Source: Desulfonatronospira thiodismutans ASO3-1
GTDB taxonomy: Bacteria > Desulfobacterota > Desulfovibrionia > Desulfovibrionales > Desulfonatronovibrionaceae
Reading direction: 5' to 3'
NCBI RefSeq assembly: GCF_000174435.1
Contig: NZ_ACJN02000002.1
Location: 1,108,363-1,172,362, forward strand
DNA: 64,000 bases
Part shown: positions 53,761 through 61,504 of the stretch, one piece after another
Layout of the letters: every line of letters begins with the position of its first letter
How positions within the stretch are numbered: the first letter of the stretch is position 1
Notes under the pieces: generated by a model
Seen by the model: the letters and a program-made list of their open reading frames with translations, nothing else
Database searches by the model: none
What the model was told of the DNA's origin: nothing
Translations under genes and position numbers: made by a program

Positions 53761-55120
53761 AGGCTCTGAAAAGTCTGCTCTCTGGCAGGCGCCCGGCTGT
53801 GTATCCATGCTCATCCTGATTGTCATCCCGGGACAGTGCCCATTTCCAGAAGGGCAGTATATCTACCCTCTTGTTGCTTTTGCATTCTTCTCCCAGTTCT
53901 GAAGCGGTGATGACCAGCCCCCGGTCAAGACCCTCTTCATCCATGGCCTGACTCAGGGCATCCATTTCGCGCTTTCTGGTTGTCTTATCGTACATGTTCA
54001 GGCAGACCTGTATCAACTGTTTTCGCCCCTCAGGGGACACAGCCAGAAAGTCTGTTTCCTGCCTCCCCTTTATATACATCACTTTGTTTTCCCGCCGGAC
54101 AAGTTCAATAAAAACCATATTTTCCAGGATACGGCCCTGATCCCGGGTCAGTCCGGTCGATGCCATCCAGAAGAATCCCTGGTCCAGCACGTAGACCTTT
54201 CTGGGGTTGATCTGCCGCTTTCTGACGGAAGCACTTCTGACAGGCACAAAATAAAAGAGCATAGCCTCTTCCAGGTAGCTGAAATAATCATACAGCGTAT
54301 CCCTGGACAGGGCGTGTCCCTGGCTTTTAAGGGTATTGAACAGTCTGTTCACTGATACCAGGCCGGACATGTTATACAGGAGCATGTTCAGGACGTGCCT
54401 GAAAAGGGTGGTGTTTTTCACGTCAAAGCGCTCCACAATGTCCCGGTAAAGCATGAGGTCCAGATAATCGCGCAGAGTGCGTCTCTTCAGGCTTTCAGGC
54501 ATGGACACAATCTCGGGGAACCCTCCGTAACGCATGTATTGTTCCTGCCGGTTCCCCCATGCCGCAACAGCCCGGGAGGAAAAGGCATCAGACAGATCAC
54601 TGCCGTGGAACAGGCCGTATTCAGGAAGAGACAAAGGCATCACCCGAAAGCTCAAGGTCCTTCCCCGCAGGACAGTGGACAATTCCCGGTCAAGCATGGA
54701 TGATGAAGAGCCGGTCACAAACACGTACATCCGTTCAGAATCCAGCACCCTGCGCACAAACCTGTCCCATCCGGGTACTGCCTGCACTTCGTCCAGAAAA
54801 AGATAAGTATCCCGGTCCTTCTTCTCCGGCCACATTTCAAAGTAGGCCTGAAGCAGGGATTCCAGCCCCGGAGTCTCCAGTCCGAACAGTCGGTTGTCTT
54901 CCAGGTTGACGCTGATGATATCGGTGGACTCAATACCTTGCTTGAGCAGGTCCTGGATCATGGCCTGAAAGAGGAAAGTCTTTCCGCTGCGTCTTGGACC
55001 GGTCAGGGCGATGACCTTGCCTCTGACCAGGGGAAAACAGCAGGTCCGGGGCAGAATGCGGGGCTGCTCTGCCTGCTGGGCGTCAAGTATAAGCTGCTTG
55101 AATATTTCTTTTAGATCCAT
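53759..55120 (-). CDS. AAA/DUF4143 ATPase 1
   Basis: A 453-residue protein of the AAA_14/DUF4143 group. Walker A TGPRRSGKT is near residue 40, Walker B YLFLDEVQAV near 107, and the sensor-type FVTGSSSSML near 134. The C-terminal DUF4143 part has winged-helix-like segments (VSVNRLFNTLKSQGHALSRDTLYDYFSYLEEA) and a nuclease-like KGRQETDFLAV stretch. Function is unknown. It is one of three in a row on this strand, each different in sequence. Confidence 0.88.
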   Translation of the reverse strand: MDLKEIFKQLILDAQQAEQPRILPRTCCFPLVRGKVIALTGPRRSGKTFLFQAMIQDLLKQGIESTDIISVNLEDNRLFGLETPGLESLLQAYFEMWPEKKDRDTYLFLDEVQAVPGWDRFVRRVLDSERMYVFVTGSSSSMLDRELSTVLRGRTLSFRVMPLSLPEYGLFHGSDLSDAFSSRAVAAWGNRQEQYMRYGGFPEIVSMPESLKRRTLRDYLDLMLYRDIVERFDVKNTTLFRHVLNMLLYNMSGLVSVNRLFNTLKSQGHALSRDTLYDYFSYLEEAMLFYFVPVRSASVRKRQINPRKVYVLDQGFFWMASTGLTRDQGRILENMVFIELVRRENKVMYIKGRQETDFLAVSPEGRKQLIQVCLNMYDKTTRKREMDALSQAMDEEGLDRGLVITASELGEECKSNKRVDILPFWKWALSRDDNQDEHGYTAGRLPESRLFRA

Positions 55121-55359
55121 TATTACCCTCCCAGCAGGGTAATCATAAGCAAAAAATTACCCTCCATGCAATGTAAAAATCAAAGCTGAAAAATTATTTG
55201 CCCCCGTTCCTTGTTGGCCATCCTGGATGGTCATTACACAATTCTTCTTTCATTGCCGGACTAAGAGGCCTGGCCCCAAAGTTCAACAAGGGCTTCTGGA
55301 GCAGGCTGTCAGGGTTTCTTGTGCAGCCGGCAGATTTTTGCAGATTGAATCTGCAACTT

Positions 55360-56544
55360 TCAATCTGCAAAAAAATCGTGGACCCTGCTTCCCAGCCCGC
55401 CGATATCTTGAATGGGCCACACCTCCCAGGCAGACCTGCGCTGCGCTTTCCCGCCACCATATACTACCAGCCCACCTTTGATTCTTTCTCCAAGGACATT
55501 TTTAAACCGGTCCAGCCCCTGAAAGTAGGCTCTGTTAACGGTTTGTCCGGCCTTGATTTCGATCAGGGCAAGATCATGGCCCCGTTCAATAAACACATCA
55601 ACTTCGTTGCCTGTACTGTCCCGGCAAAAGTAAAACCGGGGGCGTTTTCCCTGATGATAGCACTGCTTGAAAAGCTCGGCCACAACCATGTTTTCAAAAA
55701 GGCTGCCCCGGAGTGGATCCCGGCTTACCTGCTTCTCCTCCTGCAGTCCAAGAAGATAGGATGCCAGGCCAACATCCCAGAAATACAGTTTCGGGGTTTT
55801 AACCAGTCGTTTGGAAATGCTGGCATGCCATGGAGGCAGCTGAAATATGATGTAACTGGCTTCAAGAATAGATATCCACTCTCTGGCCGTTGTATGCGAT
55901 ACCCCGGCATCATTGCCCAGGCTGTTCAAGTTCAAAAGCTGGCCGATCCTGCCCGCGCAAAGGCGGACAAACCTCTCGAATGCTCCAGCATTCCTGATCT
56001 GCACTATTTGCCGGACATCGCGCTGGACATAAGTTTCAAAATAGTCGGCCATGGCCTGTGTGGGATTAATGCCCATATGGTGCAGGCGGGGATAAAAACC
56101 ATGCAGAATAAGCCTGTCAGTCTGAGAAACACTCTGGAAAGATTGAATTTCCTGCCAGTCAAAGGGCATAAGAGTCAAGAGTCCTGTCCTGCCTGCCAGG
56201 GACTGGCTTAAAGCCTCCCGGACATTAAACTGCTGGCTCCCGGTAAGAATAAACCTTCCAGGGGCAGGATCTTCATCTATAACCGGCTGGAGGTATGACA
56301 CCAGGTCAGGAACGCGCTGTATCTCATCCAGAACAGCACCGCTGCTGCACTCTGCAAGAAAACCCCGTGGATCGTCTATGGCGAACTGTCTTTCGTCCGG
56401 CGCCTCAAGATTGACATACTTTCTATCCGGATAAGCCATCCTGCAGAGCGTGGTTTTTCCACTTTGACGCGGACCGGTCACAGTGACCACCGGATATTTT
56501 GCTGCCAGGGAATCAAGTGCCGGTTGAATTGTTCTTTTCTGCAT
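55360..56544 (-). CDS. AAA/DUF4143 ATPase 2
   Basis: About 394 residues from the ATG at 56544. Walker A TGPRQSGKT is near residue 23, LDEIQRVPDLVSYLQ marks Walker B, and FILTGSQQF follows. The C-terminal DUF4143 domain has SLFENMVVAELFKQ and DSTGNEVDVFIERG...IEIKAG, the last resembling a PD-(D/E)xK core. A copy of its 3' end with flanking DNA lies at 59515-59677. Two ORF-free gaps (55121-55359 and 56545-56767) surround it. Confidence 0.88.
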   Translation of the reverse strand: MQKRTIQPALDSLAAKYPVVTVTGPRQSGKTTLCRMAYPDRKYVNLEAPDERQFAIDDPRGFLAECSSGAVLDEIQRVPDLVSYLQPVIDEDPAPGRFILTGSQQFNVREALSQSLAGRTGLLTLMPFDWQEIQSFQSVSQTDRLILHGFYPRLHHMGINPTQAMADYFETYVQRDVRQIVQIRNAGAFERFVRLCAGRIGQLLNLNSLGNDAGVSHTTAREWISILEASYIIFQLPPWHASISKRLVKTPKLYFWDVGLASYLLGLQEEKQVSRDPLRGSLFENMVVAELFKQCYHQGKRPRFYFCRDSTGNEVDVFIERGHDLALIEIKAGQTVNRAYFQGLDRFKNVLGERIKGGLVVYGGGKAQRRSAWEVWPIQDIGGLGSRVHDFFAD

Positions 56545-56767
56545 AAAGGTGACAATATGCAAATATCTTGTTAAATGCAAGCTGTACCTTCAATCAGCAG
56601 GAAGGTGTCAGTCACTGACCTGACTGGCTGAATACGGGGGGAGCCTTTTCCTGGCTATAACCAGCCTTCCGGATCCCCTGGAGCACTTCCGCTGGAAAAC
56701 TGATGTTTCTTCAGCCCGGCTTGATTCAAAGCAAGGTCTCCCTCCCATTGAACAGCACCTTTGAGCA

Positions 56768-56845
56768 ATTATCTGCGACATCCAGGAATGTGTGGTCACG
56801 GTCCGGATTGTACGCATTGGTCACCGCAAAAATGTTTATGACTGA
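56768..56845 (+). pseudogene. RelE C-terminal scrap
   Basis: Twenty-five codons (IICDIQECVVTVRIVRIGHRK, then NVYD and stop) copy the end of the RelE gene at 52228-52497 almost base for base. Nothing of the N-terminal part remains. The sequence between it and ATPase 3 has no clear gene. Confidence 0.8.
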
Positions 56846-56937
56846 TCCGCCTGCAATCCCGGGCCAAAGTCTGAAAAACAACCATGATTCAGGCGCTTAC
56901 AACTGTTTAATCAAATGGCTCACCCGGTCCGACCCTA

Positions 56938-58122
56938 TTACAGAGTGTTCCTTCCTGTTCCTGCCAGAAGCGTACATATTTCAAGCAGGCTGATGGCGTC
57001 CACGTTTTTATTAAGCGGGTAACGGTCTTTGCCTGGATAGACTGCAAAAGACCGGGAAGGCTTCAAGTCCGCATGGGCAAGATGAAACCCCTTTTCCAGT
57101 CGCGGCGACAGGCTGTTTTTAATCTCGACGGCCCAGAGTTCACCTCCGGGAAGCCTCAGCAGCAGGTCTATCTCTGCTCCAGCAGAGGTCCTGAAGAAAC
57201 TGGCCCGGGTCCGGATTGGAGCAGCGGCGAGAATATTCTCAATCACAAATCCCTCCCAGCTGGCGCCGGCTACCGGATGGCCTGCAAGTTCATTATAGTC
57301 GGAGATATCCAGCAGAGCATGCAGCAGGCCTGAGTCTCGAATATAAACTTTTGGTGATTTGACCAGCCGTTTGCCCAGATTGGCATGAAAGGGCGCAAGC
57401 CTGCGCACCAGCAGTAAATCAGCGAGCAGGTCAATATACCGGGTAACTGTCTGGGAGCTGACCCCAAGGCTGGCGGCCAGACGGGAGGCGTTGAGCAGGC
57501 TCCCCTGAACATGCGCGAGCATGGTCCACAAGCGTTCCATTGTCTGGGCCGGCAGGCGCGGCCCGAAAATGGGAATATCCCGCTCCAGGTAAGTCCGGAT
57601 AAAGTCCCTTCGCAGGGCAAGGCTTGAGGCGTTATCGTCAGCAAGAAAACTGTCTGGAAATCCTCCGCGAATCCAGAGGTCGAACAATTTCCGGGAATCA
57701 TCCGCAACCTCCAGCACATCCAGCGGCGACATATCCACATAAGCGATACGGCCGGCCAGGCTTTCCCCGGACTGTCTCAAAAGGTCAACGGAAGCCGAGC
57801 CAAGGAGCAGAAACCGGCCGGTTCGCTTTCCAGCTCTTCGGCCTGAGTCTATGATCCCCCTGAGAGACTGAAACAGTTCAGGTGTGCGGTGTATTTCGTC
57901 AAGGATTACCAGCTGATCCTCATACCTGCTGAGAAAAAGAACAGGTTCGGTCAATTTCTGGCGATCCGCCGGATTTTCAAGGTCCAGATACAGGGAGGGG
58001 AGGGTATTGCCCAGCGTTAAAGCCAGAGTAGTCTTGCCCACTTGACGAGGGCCCATCAGGGCAACTGCGGCCTGCCTCTGCAGTGCCGACTGGATTTCTG
58101 GAAGGATGCGTCGATAAATCAT
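56938..58122 (-). CDS. AAA/DUF4143 ATPase 3
   Basis: A 394-residue protein with Walker A MGPRQVGKTTL near residue 23, Walker B LVILDEIHRTPELFQ near 73 and RFLLLGSASVDLL near 102. The C-terminal DUF4143 part has SWEGFVIENILAAAP and FFRTSAGAEIDLLLRLPGGELWAVEIK. It is a relative of, but clearly distinct from, the two upstream ATPases. Confidence 0.88.
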   Translation of the reverse strand: MIYRRILPEIQSALQRQAAVALMGPRQVGKTTLALTLGNTLPSLYLDLENPADRQKLTEPVLFLSRYEDQLVILDEIHRTPELFQSLRGIIDSGRRAGKRTGRFLLLGSASVDLLRQSGESLAGRIAYVDMSPLDVLEVADDSRKLFDLWIRGGFPDSFLADDNASSLALRRDFIRTYLERDIPIFGPRLPAQTMERLWTMLAHVQGSLLNASRLAASLGVSSQTVTRYIDLLADLLLVRRLAPFHANLGKRLVKSPKVYIRDSGLLHALLDISDYNELAGHPVAGASWEGFVIENILAAAPIRTRASFFRTSAGAEIDLLLRLPGGELWAVEIKNSLSPRLEKGFHLAHADLKPSRSFAVYPGKDRYPLNKNVDAISLLEICTLLAGTGRNTL

Positions 58123-58156
58123 GCTTGCAATTTATCCACGACGTGGAAAATTTGCA

Positions 58157-58276
58157 AGGTTAATTTCAGATATTTTTACATGCAGCAAGCAGATATCGTA
58201 ATCCATGGCAACAGAAGCAATCATGCAGTCCACTGGTTTACGGATTGTCACCCCCTTCTGCGAAGGGAGCGGTAGA
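58157..58276 (-). pseudogene. VapC-type PIN fragment
   Basis: The minus strand reads KGVTIRKPVDCMIASVAMDY and DICLLHV, matching the core of VapC toxins (VDCxIAS...LLH). No start or N-terminal part is present. The rest of the 58123-58472 gap shows no gene. Confidence 0.65.
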
Positions 58277-58472
58277 CTTCTGCCGCTGATAAAAAAGTTG
58301 CCTGTCCCATGGGCAGGAAAACAAGACCGCCAAGGTATTCCCTGGGCTTGATAATATCTTTGCCAGACTACTGCCAGCTGGAAAGAAAGTGCGTAAGGAG
58401 GTCGGCAGGATTAGTGGTGCCGGTCAAGGTCTGAGTATGTCCCTGTTGGCTTAAAATATTTCGTGACCGCAA

Positions 58473-58685
58473 TTAATAGCCTTTTTCGGTGTTTTTGTTT
58501 CTCAAATCCATTGCCTTCCGACTGATCTCTTCTATACTCAACTCTTCGTCAATGCCTTGCCGCCATTTGGTGTAATCAAACGATTCTCGCTGGATAAGGG
58601 CAATAAATCGTTCTGCCTCAACATCACCAAGATGTTGTGCCAGTATCTGAAAACCTTTTTCCTTAATTTCTGTATCATTTATCAT
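58473..58685 (-). CDS. Small antitoxin-like protein next to PIN toxin
   Basis: A 70-residue acidic/basic protein (KEKGFQILAQHLGDVEAERF; TKWRQGIDEELSIEEISRKA). No DNA-binding motif is obvious. It overlaps the PIN gene stop by 4 bp (ATGA) and is the second gene of the pair, so an antitoxin role is inferred from position. Confidence 0.68.
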   Translation of the reverse strand: MINDTEIKEKGFQILAQHLGDVEAERFIALIQRESFDYTKWRQGIDEELSIEEISRKAMDLRNKNTEKGY

Positions 58686-59116
58686 ATCAACACCTCTTTA
58701 ATAAACCCAATTGGGTCAGTGACATGTGTATCTTTGATAAGTGTAGCCTTTTTTAGAATTCCGTCATCAGTGGTCAAAAAGTAATCTGCTCCGGCATAAA
58801 TGGCGCTTGCGATGTGCAGCGTATCTATTTTTTTTATCCCATGTCCTCGAAGAGTTCTCGCTATATCAAGCAATTTTTTATTTTCAACGATCTCTTCTGT
58901 TGAGTACTTTCGCCATGTGGAGATCTGATTTCTTCTTTCCCGGAAAGGATTCTTACTGTTTTCATAGTCCAATATATACGACCAAATGAGCTTAAGAGCC
59001 CCCTTTCTGATTTCTTCTTGGATTGCCAATTTAGCTTCAGCTTCTAAACGGATACGAAGCTTGGATTGATTATCGTATGGCCGATTGAAACAACAATTGT
59101 CAAGATATACTCTCAT
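58682..59116 (-). CDS. PIN-domain ribonuclease-like toxin
   Basis: A 144-residue PIN protein: MRVYLDNCCFNRPYDNQSKL with the first catalytic aspartate, an acidic residue in ILDYENS, and KIDTLHIASAIYAGADYFLTTDDGILKKA with the last two. It looks complete. The toxin gene precedes the small partner, as in some PIN pairs. Confidence 0.82.
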   Translation of the reverse strand: MRVYLDNCCFNRPYDNQSKLRIRLEAEAKLAIQEEIRKGALKLIWSYILDYENSKNPFRERRNQISTWRKYSTEEIVENKKLLDIARTLRGHGIKKIDTLHIASAIYAGADYFLTTDDGILKKATLIKDTHVTDPIGFIKEVLI

Positions 59117-59336
59117 ACCAGATTCACAGCGACTTAAAATTCACCAGAACCGGGGGCAGCCCCCATGCAAATACTATTCTGAATGCAATCCCGGACAAAC
59201 ACCTCTTAGCTGGAAAAGATATGTAAAACATGCATCATGGGAATTGGTCAACTAAAAAGTCATAGGCAAAGTGTAGGGCAAGGGGACAGAGTTGGCAAGA
59301 ACAGCTCACTGGATGGATGCCAGCTGTTACCATAAA

Positions 59337-59481
59337 GTTGACCTCAGGATTCATCCAGCCTTTTCATGGAAGAAACTCCATCCCGGGGATTCAGCGGGTA
59401 AGTCTTATGTTGTTTACGGAGGAGACACAAATCAGACAAGAACCAACGCCCGGGTGTTTCCTGGAAAAGTCTGGCTGACTT
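59337..59481 (+). pseudogene. DUF4143 C-terminal scrap
   Basis: The plus strand reads DLRIHPAFSWKKLHPG and SYVVYGGDTNQTRTNARVFPG, matching the C-terminal VYGGDxxQTR segment of DUF4143 ATPases. No ATPase core is present. It is a fourth, broken member of the group. The stretch 59117-59336 holds no gene. Confidence 0.55.
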
Positions 59482-59514
59482 CAATTTTTAATTGTTAATG
59501 TAAAAAGCAGGCAA

Positions 59515-59677
59515 CAGGCTGTCAGGGTTTCTTGTGCAGCCGGCAAATTTTTACAACAGATTGAAGCTGCAACTTTCAATCTGCAAAAAAATCCTGGACC
59601 CTGTTTCCCAGCCCGCCGATATCTTGAATGGGCCACACCTCCCAGGCAGACCTGCGCTGCGCTTTTCCACCAACATT
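59515..59677 (-). pseudogene. Copy of the 3' end of ATPase 2
   Basis: This stretch repeats 55302-55460 with few changes: the last codons of ATPase 2 (SAWEVWPIQDIGGLG...FFAD) and about 60 bp of downstream DNA with the GCAGATTGA hairpin. No start is present. Confidence 0.85.
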
Positions 59678-59741
59678 TCAGGGTCCTGAAGACAGACATT
59701 TCCGGGACAATAAGCAGCCAGCGCCGTGGCCCGGCTGCATC

Positions 59742-59876
59742 TCACCCGGCCCCCCGGCCGGCAATTGGATAACGCTCGAGAAAACGCTGAAGATGATCTT
59801 CTGTGGTGTAGGGCTGGTGGGTCATTTCAACGAGGGTATCGTCGTTTTGAATAATGGATGACGGCTGGCACCTCAC
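59742..59876 (-). pseudogene. Nuclease-like gene, N-terminal fragment
   Basis: Reads IIQNDDTLVEMTHQPYTTED, then HLQRFLERYPIAG and soon a stop. This is the N-terminus of the same family whose C-terminal half is at 53560-53760, same strand. A GTG at 59876 overlaps the BrnA stop. About 6 kb separate the halves. Confidence 0.6.
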
Positions 59877-60133
59877 ATGCCGGCTTTTTCTGACAGCCAT
59901 TCATTGATGAGTGCCTCTTCAGGTTTTTGTAATTCCCTGGCTTTATTTTTGATACAGTCATATAAATCCTGGTCGATTCCAACGTATTTCTTTTTCTTTA
60001 AAGAAAACTGGATTTCATAAGTCTCCTCGACATCGTCGAATTCGCCAAAATCGTGTTCATCCCAAAATTCAGAAGCTTCATAGATAGATACATTTTTATT
60101 GTTCTTATCTGTTTGCATAACGTCTCCGTTCAT
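59873..60133 (-). CDS. BrnA-like antitoxin
   Basis: An 86-residue protein with the family opening (IYEASEFWDEHDFGEFDDV) and a C-terminal ribbon-helix-helix (KYVGIDQDLYDCIKNKARELQ). It overlaps the toxin gene. It should bind BrnT and repress the operon. M1 at 60133 or M6 at 60118 may be the start. Confidence 0.85.
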   Translation of the reverse strand: MNGDVMQTDKNNKNVSIYEASEFWDEHDFGEFDDVEETYEIQFSLKKKKYVGIDQDLYDCIKNKARELQKPEEALINEWLSEKAGM

Positions 60134-60392
60134 TATTGTTCATATCCCGGGCCGTTACTATGAGAGCCCTGTTGTCAAGTTTTCTGATGAAAAATACGGA
60201 CAAATAACGTCCAGCTTCTGTTTTGCCCAGGGCATTGTACAAATGCTCTCCTTCTACCCTGTCCTTTTCCTTTTTGAATATTCTGCACTTGCCTGACAGG
60301 GCCTGCTCAACCTCGGACGGCAAAACAGCATGTTTCCAGGCGAGTTTTTCAACGATTCGCTCCAGCCAGATTATATCTTCGATAATAAACAA
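60105..60392 (-). CDS. BrnT-like toxin
   Basis: A 95-residue RelE-fold toxin (IIWLERIVEKLAWKHAVLPSEVEQAL; GRYLSVFFIRKLDNRALIVTARDMNNNERRRY). The final ARDMNxxERRxY segment is diagnostic for BrnT. The pair is complete and in the usual order (toxin first). Confidence 0.85.
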   Translation of the reverse strand: MFIIEDIIWLERIVEKLAWKHAVLPSEVEQALSGKCRIFKKEKDRVEGEHLYNALGKTEAGRYLSVFFIRKLDNRALIVTARDMNNNERRRYANR

Positions 60393-60527
60393 TATTTAAC
60401 TCACGTATAGCGATCATTAATCATATTTCAAGCTCGAGCCGATTTACAAGTAAACCAGATATTCAGAGTCAGGTCAAGAAGGGATGAAGAAGCGCGCAGC
60501 ATAATGTTCCTGATTTTTTTGGCTTGC

Positions 60528-60758
60528 TTAACCGGTTCCGCAGCACCTTTTATACTTCTGGTTGCTGCCACAGGGACATGGCTCGTTTCTGCCGATTTTC
60601 CTGGAAGACCGCTGAAAGGTTCCGGCCTGTTGGTGGCTTAACGCATTGGATTTTCTGTGTTGAGCGAAATGTGCATATATCATGGGAACGCTGACAGTCA
60701 GAAAGGCAAGGAGTCTTTCGCGCTTTTCTGCGTCAATGGGCCCGGGCCTTAGCTCCAC
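60528..60758 (-). CDS. SEC-C motif protein fragment
   Basis: A 76-residue frame ending in [19 protein letters not shown], the zinc-binding SEC-C motif. The first 50 residues are variable. GTG start, with AAAGGAG somewhat far upstream. It may be the tail of a larger protein cut by the ISAs1 remnant behind it. Confidence 0.6.
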   Translation of the reverse strand: MELRPGPIDAEKRERLLAFLTVSVPMIYAHFAQHRKSNALSHQQAGTFQRSSRKIGRNEPCPCGSNQKYKRCCGTG

Positions 60759-60778
60759 GGCAAATTTGTTCTCCTTTG

Positions 60779-61346
60779 TTACGTTCTGTGTTTTTGAGAA
60801 TTTTTTGTCATCTTGAAATAGTCCAGAACGGGCCTTATTTGTTGGTGCAGGTCTCTCACTTTCTGAGCGATGTCCTTAACTCCTTTGGACTTGAGCAAGC
60901 CTATGGCAAAACCTCTCAAGCGATTTGTATTTGCAGGGCCGTTGCCGGTTCTTATTCTGTTTCTGTCTTCGTCATAAGTCCAATCAAGGATATAATGTTT
61001 GCTGTTTTCAATACTCCAATGTCCACGATGGATTTGTAATATTCTGGCAGGATCAGCCTTATTTGGATGGTGGCTGGTTACGCCATAAAAAGTGTTTTCA
61101 CAGACTTTATTGGTTTTTGGGTCATAGCTTTTTTTATGAATGCAAAACGCCTGGCCGACATGGGGAAATTCAAGGTATTCATTTAGCTCAGTGGTAGTCC
61201 ATATGGAGCGGGTATCTATTCGGCCATGACCTGGTGGATCTTGGAGGCAATAGTCAGGTTCTTTGCGGTGTTCAAAGTAGTTCTTGATGTCGAAGTAGAG
61301 AGTGGGCTGGTTTTTTTTGTGTACTTTCGGCAGACGTGCGTAAGCA
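60779..61346 (-). pseudogene. ISAs1-family transposase remnant
   Basis: The minus strand is open for about 188 codons without a start: KVHKKNQPTLYFDIKNYFEH, HGRIDTRSIWTTTELNEYLEF, FYGVTSHHPNKADPARILQI, HRGHWSIENSKHYILDWTYDEDRNRIRTGNG and [10 protein letters not shown]. These are blocks of the C-terminal half of ISAs1 (H-rpt) transposases. The N-terminal half is lost at the junction with the IS66 end. Confidence 0.85.
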
Positions 61347-61504
61347 GATAAATTTCACGGCAGCTGGCGTAGGCTTTGCTTGGAGGGCCAGTTCAGGGGC
61401 TGGTCAATTTTCGGTTATCACAGCACAAGTTGAGACACCTCCTCCATGACTCAAGGTCCAGGAGGAGGGTCTGCTGATATTGCGCTGGCTTGGCGTGGAG
61501 GAGA

